Origin: JAFMJV01 sp963800275
Lineage (GTDB): Bacteria; Chloroflexota; Limnocylindria; Limnocylindrales; CSP1-4
DNA length: 64,000 bases
NCBI GenBank assembly: GCA_963800275.1
Contig: CAWDAI010000007.1
Span: 186,001 to 250,000 of the forward strand
Direction: 5' to 3'
Both the position numbers and the translations under genes were made by a program. The notes below the pieces were generated by a model that was given only the letters and a program-made list of their open reading frames with translations, was not told the origin of the DNA and made no database searches. Below, one piece after another: positions 8,880-17,465 of the stretch. Every line of letters begins with the position of its first letter. Positions within the stretch are counted from its first letter, which is position 1.

Positions 8880-10385
8880 CGGCCCTTCTCGGGCTCGACG
8901 TCGGTACCACCGGCTGCAAGGCCGTCCTCTTCACCGACGACGGCGCGCTGCTGGCATCCGCCGCTCGCGAGTACCCCGTCGATCTTCCGCAACCGACGTG
9001 GGCGGAGCAGGATATCGAGGCTGTCTGGGGCCTGGCGCTGGAGGCGATGGGGAAGGCGATCGCTGCGGCCGGCATGCGCGAGGTGGCCGCCATCGGGCTC
9101 TCGGTGCACGGCGAGGCGGTCACGCCGGTCGATGCCGGGCTGCGGCCATTGCGCCCGACGATCCTGGGCATGGACACTCGCACGGACGCCCAGAACGCCT
9201 GGCTGCGCGAGCGATTCGGGGCCCAGGCCCTGTTCGAGCGCACGGGCATGCCGGTCCACACCATCAACACGCTGCCCAAGCTGCTCTGGATCCGCGAGCA
9301 CGAGCCGGAGGTGTGGGCCGCGGCCGACCGGTTCCTGCTGGTCGAGGACTTCCTCATCGCGCGCATGACCGGGCACCCGGTCATCAGCTCGTGCCTGGCG
9401 TCACGGACCCAGTTGTTCGACCTGGAGGCCGGCGGCTGGTCCGAGCGAGATCCTCGAGGCGGTCGGGCTGGTGCCCGAGCGGCTCGCTGCGGTGGCCCCG
9501 TCGGGCACGCTGGCGGGGCCGCTCTCGTCGGCGCTCACCGAGCGGCTGGGCCTGCGAACGGCACCGCTGGTCGTCACCGGCGGCCACGACCAGGCCTGTG
9601 GTGCGCTGGGCGTCGGGCTCACGCGACCGGGCCTGGCCATGGTCTCGACCGGCACCGCGGAGGTGGTGGAGGTCGCGCTGGGCTCGGCCGTCGTCTCGAA
9701 GCCGCTCTACGAGGGCAACGTGAGCGTCTACCGCGCGACGGTGCCCGAGCTGTTCCTGGCCATGACCCTCAACCACAGCGGCGGGCTGGCCCTGCGCTGG
9801 TTCCGTGATGGCTTCTGCGAGCCCCAACTGGCGCAGGCCCGGGCGGATGGCAGCGACGCCTACGACCTCATGCTGGCCGACGCGCCCGCCGGACCGACCG
9901 GCCTGCTGGTGCTGCCGCACTTCGCCGGCGCGGGCACACCCTCGTTCGACACCGCCTCGCGGGGTGCGGTGCTGGGGCTGACCTTCGCTACCACCCGGAC
10001 CGACCTCGCCGCGGCCATCCTCGAAGGCCTGACCTACGAGCTCCGCCTGAACCTGGACCTGCTGCAGGCGGGAGGCGTGAGCATCGACGTGCTGCGCGCC
10101 ATCGGCGGGGGTGCTCGCTCTCCACTGTGGCTGCAGATGAAGGCAGACATCACGGGCCTGCCCGTCATCACACCACGTGTGACGGAGGCAGCCGCCTTCG
10201 GGGCGGCGCTGCTGGCCGGCGCCGGCGTCGGGCTGTGGCCATCCGCGAGCGCGGGAGCCGAGCGCTTCCTGGAGCTGACCGAGACGTTCGAGCCGGACCC
10301 GGCCCGGCACGCGGCCTACACCCGCAGCTACGAGCTCTACCGGGAGGTCTATCCGGCGGTCGCTCCGATCTCCCACAGGCTGTAG
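8876..10385 (+). pseudogene. FGGY-family carbohydrate kinase (xylulokinase-like), single-base frameshift
   Basis: The reading frame from 8876 gives the N-terminal kinase half (GLDVGTTGCKAVLF at the start, MDTRTDAQN sugar-site region) up to about residue 190. The frame then shifts near 9446, and the second half (VTGGHDQACGALG, STGTAEVVE, IGGGARSPLW) continues to 10385. Dropping one base, the C between GAG 9443-9445 and GAG 9447-9449, restores about 502 residues, the normal FGGY length, reading GGWSEEILEAVG across the joint. All motifs are intact on both sides, so this is either a recent mutation or a base-calling error. The product would phosphorylate the ketose or polyol made by the upstream isomerase or dehydrogenase. 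Confidence 0.85.
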
Positions 10386-10726
10386 CAGGCTTGATCGTCG
10401 GGGGTTGGTTGCCGGGGTTCCTCGCCGGTCGTTCGGAGCTTGTCGTCACCAGGGCCGACTTGCCTGCCAGTCACGCAACCAGCCACCCTCCGGGTGCGCA
10501 CGTTCAGGGTGCGTGTCAGGCACATGCGGGCTGGTTCGGAGAGCGCCTCTGGCCCGTCGTGCACTGGGTGTGCTCCAGGCGCAACTCCGGATCAGGTTCG
10601 AGCTCGAGGTCGTCAGTTGCGTGACTGGGGAGCAAGTGGCCCAGGCCGAGATCGATCTGCGGCGCTGAGTCGGCGCGGGCCAAGAGCGACCGGCGGCGGC
10701 CGGTCGGTGAAGCCGGCTCGTGGGGA
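10386..10726. other. Intergenic region between convergent kinase and zinc-ribbon genes
   Basis: These 341 bases hold no gene I can support. Short open frames here lack ribosome sites and recognisable similarity. The only structure seen is the hairpin at 10687-10706. Confidence 0.6.
10687..10706. terminator. Hairpin between convergent genes
   Basis: CGACCGGC (10687-10694) pairs exactly with GCCGGTCG (10699-10706) around GGCG. It lies just beyond the stop of the minus-strand zinc-ribbon gene. There is no T-tract in either direction, so its terminator role is only probable. Confidence 0.4.
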
Positions 10727-13183
10727 CTACTTCGGTCGCAGGTCGATGAAGACCTCGGCCTTGCGCTCCTTGCCACTGGCGTTGGCCGCCCACACCGGGA
10801 TCCTCACCTGGTAGCAGGTGCCCTGCGGTGAGGAGAGCACGAGCGCGCGGCCGTTGCCATCGCGGACGAGTGATACCTCCTTGAGGTAGTCGAGGCTCTT
10901 CGGCCGATACGAGTAGAGGTTGGGCGCATCACGGACGCCGTCGAGCCTGACGACGATGCCGACGTTGCCACGCTTCGACCGCGGCGCCTTGGGCACGGCC
11001 TTGGTGGCCTTCGAGAGCGGCATCCGCTTCACGCGTGCCTCGGTCGGCCACTTGGTGTTGTTCTTGCCCACGCGCTCCAGGTTCAGGATCACGCGCTCGT
11101 AGCCCTTGCGGTTCTGGAAGTCGATCGTGGTCAGGCGCCAGGCACGGTCGAACGTATCGGGGATCGTCGGTCCGTTGGCGGCGCAGCTGATGGCGTCCGG
11201 CGAACCCGGCACACGCACGAACTTGCCCAGCGGCGATGGCCTGGGATTCGCAGGCTCTTTGGGTAGGGCCTTCTTCTCGGGCGTGACCTGAGCGCTCTCG
11301 GCGCTCCGCCCGATCTTGCGGGCGTTGGAACGCCACCAGTCATACAGTGCCGATACGTCGTCGCTGGTGCCCTTGACCGAACCGAGCAGCCCGATCCGCG
11401 CATCGGTCCAATCGATGCGTGCGGTCCCACCCTCGATCCCGCAGGCGATGTTGCCGAAGCCCCACTTGTTCGTGTCGGGGTAGGCGGTGGTACAGGCGTC
11501 ACCGCGGACTCGTCGTTCGTCTGCGACGGCGGCTGCTCGCCAGGCGGCGCGCAGGGTCTCAGGCTCCTCGACCGTCGTGAGCGTCAGCGAGTCGACCGAC
11601 GCATCCGTCGGTTCGCAGGAGATAGCCGCGGCCAACGTGTCGGACGTCGTGGTCTCCGGCGCGCACGCAAGCGTGGGCACGCGTGCGAGCAAGGCAGCTG
11701 TCTCGGCGGTGATCGGTTCCGGGGCCACGGATGCGTTCGGTTCCGGCGTCGGTGATGGCGTCGGCGTGAGTGGCGGCGTTGGCGTCGGGCTGGGTGATGG
11801 CGTCGGGCTTGGTGATGGCGTGGGGGTAGGAGTCGGCGTGGGCGATGGCGATGGGGTAGGAGTCGGCGTCGGCGTCGGCGTCGGGCTGGGTGACGGCGTG
11901 GGCGACGGCGATGGGCTAGGAGTCGGCGTCGGCGTCGGGCTGGGTGATGGCCTCGGTGTTGGTGATGGCGGGGGGGTAGGAGTCGGCGTGGGCGACGGCG
12001 ATGGGCTAGGCGATGGGGTAGGAGTCGGCGTGGGGGTCGGCGATGGCGTGGGGGTCGGCGTCGGGCTGGGCGATGGCGTCGACGTGGGAGTCGGTGTCGG
12101 CGTAGGCGATGGGGTCGGCGTGGGAGTCGGGCTGGGCGACGGCGTGGGAGTCGGCATCGGGCTGGGCGACGGCGTGGGAGCCGGTGTCGGGCTGGGCGAC
12201 GGCGTGGGAGTCGGCGTTGGGGTAGGGGTAGGCGTCGGCGATGGGGTAGGGGTAGGGGTCGGTGATGGCGTTGGGCTGGGAGTCGGCGTCGGGCTGGGTG
12301 ATGGCTTCGGCGTTGGCGTTGGTGTGGGGGTCGGAGACGGTGTGGGGCTCGGTGTTGGCGTCGGCGACGGCGTGGGGCTCGGCGACGGAGTGGCAGTCGG
12401 CGATGGGGTAGGAGCAGGCGTGGGAGTCGGTGATGGCGAAGGGGTCTCCGCGAGAGCGGCGATGACCTCCGGATCGAGGGTCGCCATCACCGGCGCCGTG
12501 GAGCTCTCGGCCATGACCGCCGGTGCAGACGGCGTGGGGCTTGGCAACTGGGCGGTGATCGGTGGTTCATCGCCGCCGCCACCGCCAAGGAGCCACACGG
12601 CACCGGCCAGCCCGATGGCCGCAGCCACCACCGCAGCGATCCCGCGTCCCCAGCCGATGTTGCCGCCACCCCGGCGAGAGGCAGCGGACACCACGGAAGG
12701 CGTGGGCGGCACCGGTATCGGCGCCACTGGCGAGGCCGTCCCGGCGGATTCCAGCATGGGGTCGATGCTCGTGACTGGTGCCCCTGTCACGAGCGGCTCA
12801 GCGGTGGGCGGCGTCGGAACGTCCGCGGTCGGATCGGCCGCGCTGGCCTCGTCAGGTGAACCCGACGCATCTGCTGCCCACGCCAGGGGGGCGGCCACCA
12901 CGCTCGCGGCCAGCTCGGCCCGAGGTGTCGGCGCAGGATCCTGCAGCAGGTCGGTGGTCCGCAGCTCGGTCAGGCAGCGCCAGCAGAAGGAGCGCTCGGC
13001 CGGGTTACGCGTCAGGCAGGCCGGGCACTGGGCCACGTCCTCCGCCGCCTCCGGCATCCTGGTCACGACCTCTGGTTCGGCCATCTCCACGCCTTCGAGG
13101 AGCGGGGCGCCGCAGGCAGCACAGGACTCCGCGTTCGGCTGGTTCGCGCTCTGGCAGCTGTGGCAGATGCGGACGTCGCTCAT
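10727..13183 (-). CDS. Zinc-ribbon, single-pass membrane protein with long Pro/Thr/Ser linker and AMIN-like C-terminus
   Basis: This 818-residue protein has two N-terminal cytoplasmic zinc ribbons (Cys 7, 10, 21, 24 and Cys 53, 56, 67, 70), one membrane helix near residues 181-199, a linker of about 245 residues made of TPSP/TPTP units, and about 320 exported residues. The first part of the exported region (TLTTVEEPETLRAAW to YDWW) resembles the extracellular domain found on PknB-like kinases and zinc-ribbon proteins of Chloroflexota and Actinomycetota. The last part (FDRAWRLTTIDFQ to VFIDLRPK) looks like the AMIN-like fold. I infer an envelope sensor or anchor spanning a thick wall. The start has no Shine-Dalgarno but a TACATC element seven bases upstream. 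Confidence 0.75.
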   Translation of the reverse strand: MSDVRICHSCQSANQPNAESCAACGAPLLEGVEMAEPEVVTRMPEAAEDVAQCPACLTRNPAERSFCWRCLTELRTTDLLQDPAPTPRAELAASVVAAPLAWAADASGSPDEASAADPTADVPTPPTAEPLVTGAPVTSIDPMLESAGTASPVAPIPVPPTPSVVSAASRRGGGNIGWGRGIAAVVAAAIGLAGAVWLLGGGGGDEPPITAQLPSPTPSAPAVMAESSTAPVMATLDPEVIAALAETPSPSPTPTPAPTPSPTATPSPSPTPSPTPTPSPTPSPTPTPTPTPKPSPSPTPTPSPTPSPTPTPTPSPTPTPTPTPTPTPSPSPTPAPTPSPSPMPTPTPSPSPTPTPTPSPTPTPTPTSTPSPSPTPTPTPSPTPTPTPTPSPSPSPSPTPTPTPPPSPTPRPSPSPTPTPTPSPSPSPTPSPSPTPTPTPTPTPSPSPTPTPTPTPSPSPTPSPSPTPTPPLTPTPSPTPEPNASVAPEPITAETAALLARVPTLACAPETTTSDTLAAAISCEPTDASVDSLTLTTVEEPETLRAAWRAAAVADERRVRGDACTTAYPDTNKWGFGNIACGIEGGTARIDWTDARIGLLGSVKGTSDDVSALYDWWRSNARKIGRSAESAQVTPEKKALPKEPANPRPSPLGKFVRVPGSPDAISCAANGPTIPDTFDRAWRLTTIDFQNRKGYERVILNLERVGKNNTKWPTEARVKRMPLSKATKAVPKAPRSKRGNVGIVVRLDGVRDAPNLYSYRPKSLDYLKEVSLVRDGNGRALVLSSPQGTCYQVRIPVWAANASGKERKAEVFIDLRPK
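11742..12446 (-). repeat. Degenerate short-unit repeat encoding the TPSP/TPTP linker
   Basis: About 700 bases of six-base-periodic repeat (plus-strand units like GGCGTGGGAGTC) encode alternating Pro with Thr or Ser. It is a coding repeat that can expand or contract by recombination. On the plus strand the same repeat gives a spurious Gly-Val open frame. Confidence 0.85.
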
Positions 13184-13190
13184 GGCTGCC

Positions 13191-13196
13191 GATGTA
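13191..13196 (-). promoter_or_regulatory. Probable leaderless -10 element (TACATC)
   Basis: TACATC on the minus strand ends seven bases before ATG 13183, the distance expected if transcription starts at the start codon. No ribosome-binding site is present. Confidence 0.45.
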
Positions 13197-13384
13197 CCGG
13201 CGGCGACAGGCGACCTCTTGGTCGAATCGAGATCAGCGGACTCTCACCCTGTGCGGACGTAGGTGGAGTTTATGTTGGGTGTGGTCGGGTGTGGTTGGGA
13301 GAGGCCCATCAGTACTAGTCGCACGGTGAACTCTCGGCGGGTCTCCGCGGTCCGCACGGCGCACGCCCGGTCTCGCCGCGGACC

Positions 13385-13390
13385 TATCAT
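13385..13390 (+). promoter_or_regulatory. Probable leaderless -10 element (TATCAT)
   Basis: TATCAT ends six bases before ATG 13397 of the PfkB kinase, which lacks a Shine-Dalgarno sequence. It marks a separate promoter for the second part of the polyol island. Confidence 0.55.
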
Positions 13391-13396
13391 CGAGAC

Positions 13397-14329
13397 ATGA
13401 GGGACATCCAGATCACGTGCGCGGGCAGCGCTGTCTTCGACGTCCTGGCCAAGGCCGCCGGCCCCCTCCCCATCGGCGTGCTCGGACTGGTCGAGACCTT
13501 CTCCACCGCCGAGGGCGGCCCGGCCCTCCGCACCGGCCGCGTGCTCGGCGGCATGGGCATCGAGACCCGGCTCATCATCCCCGTCGGTGACGACATCTTC
13601 GGTCGTTCCATCCGCCAGACCTCACCCGCCCCGCACCTGCACGTCGAGTTCGTCGATTCGCCGTTCCCGACCTCGACCTCGCTCGTGGCGGTGGACCAGG
13701 ACGGTGAGCGGACCATGTTGCACAACCTGGGTGCCGACGCCTCGATCACCGCGGAGGCCATCGAGGACCGTCTGGTCGGCGACTTCCTGCACGTGGGCGG
13801 CGCACTCGTGCTGCCGGGCCTGGACGATCCCGACGGCGAACCTCTGGCGGGGCTCTTCCGGCGGACCAAGGCCAAGGGCATCCACACCAGCCTGGACGTG
13901 GTCCACGATTCCACCGGGCAGTGGCAGCGCGTGTTGCCGGCGCTGCCCCACACCGACCTGTTCATCCCCAGCATCCCGGAGGCCGAGGGCATCACCGGTA
14001 TCGCCGATCCGGTCGCTGCCGCTGCGCGCCTGCGCCAACTGGGCGTGGCCTTCGCCATCGTCACCGACGGCCCGCGTGGAGCGTGGGTGGATCACGACGA
14101 CTTCGTCGGGCACATCCCGGCCTTCAAGGTGGACACCCTCGACACCACCGGCGCCGGCGATTCCTTCACCGCGGGTGTCCTCATCGGGCTCATCCACGGA
14201 CTCGGTGCCGAGGAAGCCGCTCGCCTGGGAGCCGCGCTGGGCGCGCTGTGCACCACGACCATCGGCACCTTCACCGGCCCCGAGGATCCCGCCGAAGCCT
14301 GGCGACTGGCCGGCCTGGAACCGCGATGA
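13397..14329 (+). CDS. PfkB-family carbohydrate kinase
   Basis: This 310-residue ribokinase-fold enzyme should phosphorylate a sugar or sugar-derived alcohol with ATP. The substrate-lid region GGPALRTGRVLGGMG lies near residues 36-50. The catalytic PfkB signature DTTGAGDSFTAGVL lies near residues 250-263, with the general-base Asp in GAGD. It starts the second plus-strand unit of the polyol island and overlaps the following dehydrogenase by four bases (ATGA). Sugar specificity is not evident; 2-keto-3-deoxygluconate kinases, fructokinases and ribokinases all look similar at this level. Confidence 0.88.
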   Translation: MRDIQITCAGSAVFDVLAKAAGPLPIGVLGLVETFSTAEGGPALRTGRVLGGMGIETRLIIPVGDDIFGRSIRQTSPAPHLHVEFVDSPFPTSTSLVAVDQDGERTMLHNLGADASITAEAIEDRLVGDFLHVGGALVLPGLDDPDGEPLAGLFRRTKAKGIHTSLDVVHDSTGQWQRVLPALPHTDLFIPSIPEAEGITGIADPVAAAARLRQLGVAFAIVTDGPRGAWVDHDDFVGHIPAFKVDTLDTTGAGDSFTAGVLIGLIHGLGAEEAARLGAALGALCTTTIGTFTGPEDPAEAWRLAGLEPR

Positions 14330-15594
14330 TCGCGCCGGGAGCCGTGGGCCCGATCCCGGCAAAGATGCGCGCCACGGTACTCGCTGGACGTGGCACCGCT
14401 GCGCTCTCCGTGCGCAGCATCCCGGTGCCGCGGCCCGGACCCCGGCAGCTGCTCGCCCGCGTCGATGCCGCGGGCATCTGCACCTCGGTCAACAAGCTCA
14501 TCGATCAGGGCGCTGAGCATCCGCTCATGCACGGCTGGGACCCCGCCGAGCACCCCGCCATCGTGGGCGACGAGGGCGTGGTCACGGTCGTGGAGGTCGG
14601 TCGCGGGCTGGCGGGCGAGTGGGTGCCCGGGCAGCGTTGCGCCGTCCAGCCCGCCGTCGATATCGCGCCCATCAATCACCTCGAACGTTATACCGACGAT
14701 GGCCGCGGCGTGGCCAAGGTGGCGGTGGGCTACTCGCTGCCGGGCCTGCTCGCGGAGTACATCCTGCTCACCGAAGAGGTGCTGGAGGCTGGCTGCCTGC
14801 TGCCGCTGCCCGACGAAGGGCTGCCGGCCGGCCATGCCGCCATCGCCGAGCCCATCAGCTGCATCATCAGCTCGCACGCTCACCACTTGCACCTCTCGCA
14901 GCCGGTCCGCACCGCGGCACGCAGCGCGACGAACGGGCTGCGACAGGGTGGGGTGACCGTCGTGATCGGAGCCGGACCGATGGGACGCATCCATGTCGAC
15001 CTGGCCATCGCGGCACGCCCCCGGCTGATCATCGCCACGGCCCGTCGTGACGACCGACTGCGCTGGCTGCAACAGACCTTCGGTTCGCGGGCGGAGGCGG
15101 CGGGCGTGGAGCTGGTGACGGTCAACAATCGCGCGGGCGACCTGGCCGCGACCGTGTTGGCACGCACCGGCGGGGCCGGTGCGGACGATGTCATCGTGAC
15201 CGCAGCCGACGGCGAGCTCATGGAGTCGGTCCAGCACCTGGTCGCGCGCTACGGGGTGCTCGATCTCTTCGCTGGGCTGCCGGCGGGGCGGGAGATCATC
15301 GGGGTCGATGAACGTTTCGTGCACTACCAGGAGATCAACATCACCGGCTCGTCCGGCGGGGGGCCGTGGGACGTCACCGAGTCGTTGCGACTGATGGCGG
15401 CCGGGCAGATCGACGCGGCTGCGCATATCGGCCATGTGGCTGACCTGGCGCACGCCCCGGAGCTGCTGGAGATGGCCCGCACCGGACGCGTGCAGGGCAA
15501 GGCCATCGTCTACCCGCACCGTGCCAGCGAACGGATCCTGGACGTGGACCGCTGGTCGGCCGAGGACGAGTGGCGCTATCTCGCGGACGCCTAG
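14326..15594 (+). CDS. Medium-chain zinc-dependent dehydrogenase (sorbitol/threonine dehydrogenase-like)
   Basis: This 422-residue MDR-family oxidoreductase has an N-terminal GroES-like catalytic domain containing GICTSVNK (catalytic Cys position) and GDEGVVTVVEVG. The Rossmann domain starts near residue 210 with VVIGAGPMG. ATG 14326 overlaps the PfkB stop, so an upstream in-frame extension is rejected. It is longer than typical 350-residue members, partly from an insertion after the catalytic core (DIAPINHLERYTDDGRGVA). With the kinase before and the mannitol-type dehydrogenase after, it probably oxidises a polyol. The usual structural-zinc four-Cys lobe is not evident. Confidence 0.8.
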   Translation: MIAPGAVGPIPAKMRATVLAGRGTAALSVRSIPVPRPGPRQLLARVDAAGICTSVNKLIDQGAEHPLMHGWDPAEHPAIVGDEGVVTVVEVGRGLAGEWVPGQRCAVQPAVDIAPINHLERYTDDGRGVAKVAVGYSLPGLLAEYILLTEEVLEAGCLLPLPDEGLPAGHAAIAEPISCIISSHAHHLHLSQPVRTAARSATNGLRQGGVTVVIGAGPMGRIHVDLAIAARPRLIIATARRDDRLRWLQQTFGSRAEAAGVELVTVNNRAGDLAATVLARTGGAGADDVIVTAADGELMESVQHLVARYGVLDLFAGLPAGREIIGVDERFVHYQEINITGSSGGGPWDVTESLRLMAAGQIDAAAHIGHVADLAHAPELLEMARTGRVQGKAIVYPHRASERILDVDRWSAEDEWRYLADA

Positions 15595-15595
15595 G

Positions 15596-16966
15596 GTGAC
15601 CTTCGAGGGCTCCCGGCGCCTCGTCGTCCTGGGCTTCGGCGCCATCGGCGCCGGTCTCTTCGTCTACGAGGCTTACGGCACTGGCGACTACGCCCCGCCG
15701 GTGGTGGTGGACGTGCGCGCCGAGCTCGTCAACGGTCTTCTCGCGGACGATGGCCGCTTCGCCCTCAACATCGCGCGGCCAGACCGGGTGGACGTGGCCA
15801 CGATCGGCCCGATCACGCCGGTCGACTCCACGGCCCAGCCGGAGCGTGTCATCGAGGCTATCGCGGACGCGGACGAGTTCGCTTCCGCCCTGCCCAGCGT
15901 GGCCTTCTACCAGAGCCCTGGGCCGGCCAGCCCCAGTCGTCTCCTGGCCGAGGGTCTGCGTCGACGGCTCCGGCCGGAGCCGCTGATCGTCTACTGCGCG
16001 GAAAACCACCGCAACGCCGCCAGGCTCCTGTCGTCCGCGGTCCTCGACGCGGTGCCCGACGACGAGCGCGAGTCGGTCCCTGCCCGCGTTCGCTTCGTGG
16101 ACACCGTCATCGGCAAGATGAGCGGGGTCATCAGCGACCCCGCCGAGCGCGACGGTCTGGGTCTCTCCGGCATCACCTCCGCCCTCCCCGGCGCGTTCCT
16201 GGTGGAGGCGTTCGATCGCATCCTCGTATCCCGGATCGGCGACGGGCTGCACCCGGGGATGCCTGCCTTGCGCGAGGTCGGCGACCTGGCGCCGTTCGAG
16301 GACGCCAAGCTCCTGGGCCACAACGCGACGCACGCCCTCGCCGGCTTCCTCGGCGCTTCGCTCGGCCTGACCTTGATGTCCGACTTGACCGATGTGCCTG
16401 GTGCGATGGGCTTCCTGCGGGCTGCCTTCATCGATGAATCGGGGGCGACCCTACGCCGTCGCTGGGCGGGAGCGGACGAGCTCTTCAGCCGGGCCGGCTA
16501 TGCGGCCTTCGCGGACGACCTGCTCGAGCGCATGGTCAACCCGTGGCTGGCCGACACGGTCGAGCGCGCGGCCCGCGATCCTCGCCGCAAGCTGGGCTGG
16601 GACGACCGCCTCATCGGTCTCGTGCGGCTCGGCCTGTCCCAGGGCGTGCCCACGCCACGGTATGCCGTGGGCGTGGTCGCCGGACTCGACCTGCTGCGGG
16701 CCGGCGGTGCCTCCGGCAGCGACGAGGCCCTCCTGCGGTCGACCTGGCCGGCCGACGCCGACGGAGTCGAGGTCCAAGCCGTGCTGGCGGTGGTCGCCGA
16801 GGGCCGCGTGTGGGCGGACCGATGGGCGAAGGGCGGGTTCGGTGCGTTGGTTCCCCAGGCGACCGCGAACGTTGGTCCTTTAGGCGACCGCCAAGGGGAT
16901 CGCCAGCAAGAAGAGCCCGCCCAGGAAGAGCAATCCGATGAGCGGGAACAGGGCCAGCACCCATAG
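15596..16966 (+). CDS. Mannitol dehydrogenase-family protein (mannitol-1-phosphate 5-dehydrogenase-like)
   Basis: This 456-residue long-chain dehydrogenase has an N-terminal NAD-binding motif (LGFGAIGAGLF near residues 9-20), the family core CAENHRNAA and the catalytic helix region near LLGHNATHALAGFLG (the Lys of the canonical K-x4-N-x2-H is preserved as DAKLLGHNATH). GTG 15596 follows the previous stop by one base. The last 29 codons run through the 3' end of the convergent TM2 gene and are low-complexity (Gln/Glu-rich). The natural end may lie near 16880, with read-through from a lost or shifted stop. Role: NAD-linked interconversion of a sugar alcohol (phosphate) and a ketose (phosphate). 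Confidence 0.82.
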   Translation: MTFEGSRRLVVLGFGAIGAGLFVYEAYGTGDYAPPVVVDVRAELVNGLLADDGRFALNIARPDRVDVATIGPITPVDSTAQPERVIEAIADADEFASALPSVAFYQSPGPASPSRLLAEGLRRRLRPEPLIVYCAENHRNAARLLSSAVLDAVPDDERESVPARVRFVDTVIGKMSGVISDPAERDGLGLSGITSALPGAFLVEAFDRILVSRIGDGLHPGMPALREVGDLAPFEDAKLLGHNATHALAGFLGASLGLTLMSDLTDVPGAMGFLRAAFIDESGATLRRRWAGADELFSRAGYAAFADDLLERMVNPWLADTVERAARDPRRKLGWDDRLIGLVRLGLSQGVPTPRYAVGVVAGLDLLRAGGASGSDEALLRSTWPADADGVEVQAVLAVVAEGRVWADRWAKGGFGALVPQATANVGPLGDRQGDRQQEEPAQEEQSDEREQGQHP

Positions 16967-17452
16967 GCAGCCGATGGCACAACCGTTGGCCTCATGGACG
17001 GGGCCGCCGTACTTCTGGGCCCACTCGACATCGCTGCGGCTCAGCCAGTAGATCGCTTCCAGCCAGGCCAGGAAGGCGGGGATGCCGGTCCAGAAGAAGA
17101 CGAGGTAGGCCACACCCCAGGCGATGGGGCCGACATAGAAGCGGTGGATGCCGAAATCACCCAGGAAGAGAGCGAGCAGGATGGCGATCGGCCGGTTCTT
17201 GGGTTCCTCGTAGCCGACGTCCGCCTGGCGTGCGCCGCAGTTGGGGCACGCCGGCGCGCTCGCCGCGATGACCGCGCCGCATGACTGGCAGTACTTGGTC
17301 GGTCCCGCGGGCGCGGCCGGCGGCGCACCCCAGCCTGGCTGCTGACCGGGTGGCGGCGGAGGCTGCTGACCGGCCGGTGGCGCACCCCAGCCTGGCGGCT
17401 GCTGGCCGGGTGGCGGCGGAGCCTGCTGGCCCCAGCCCTGCGGTCCTGACAT
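16880..17452 (-). CDS. TM2-domain membrane protein with zinc ribbon and Pro/Gln-rich N-terminus
   Basis: This 190-residue protein has a proline-, glycine- and glutamine-rich N-terminal tract with PPPPGQQP-type repeats (residues 1-50). A zinc ribbon follows (CQSCGAV ... CPNCG, about residues 55-73), then a TM2 domain (LGDFGIHRFYVG) and a third hydrophobic helix at the C-terminus. A Shine-Dalgarno-like GGGAGAG precedes ATG 17452. TM2 proteins have no agreed biochemical role in bacteria. Its 3' end overlaps the convergent dehydrogenase gene by 87 bases. Confidence 0.85.
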   Translation of the reverse strand: MSGPQGWGQQAPPPPGQQPPGWGAPPAGQQPPPPPGQQPGWGAPPAAPAGPTKYCQSCGAVIAASAPACPNCGARQADVGYEEPKNRPIAILLALFLGDFGIHRFYVGPIAWGVAYLVFFWTGIPAFLAWLEAIYWLSRSDVEWAQKYGGPVHEANGCAIGCLWVLALFPLIGLLFLGGLFLLAIPLAVA

Positions 17453-17465
17453 CCGATCTCTCCCT

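Noticed and set aside
10386..10686. Short open frames and a GGTTCGAG motif suggesting a tRNA T-arm
   Set aside because: No matching acceptor stem, anticodon arm or CCA end; short frames have no ribosome sites.
11742..12446. Possible CRISPR or satellite array
   Set aside because: Units are short, contiguous and in frame with a coding sequence; there are no spacers.
11487..13262. Plus-strand Gly-Val repeat protein of 591 codons
   Set aside because: It is the reverse reading of the TPSP linker gene; the minus-strand frame has zinc ribbons, a membrane helix and C-terminal domains.
14092..15645. 517-codon minus-strand frame
   Set aside because: Antisense to the zinc dehydrogenase, whose plus-strand frame has coupled starts and family motifs.
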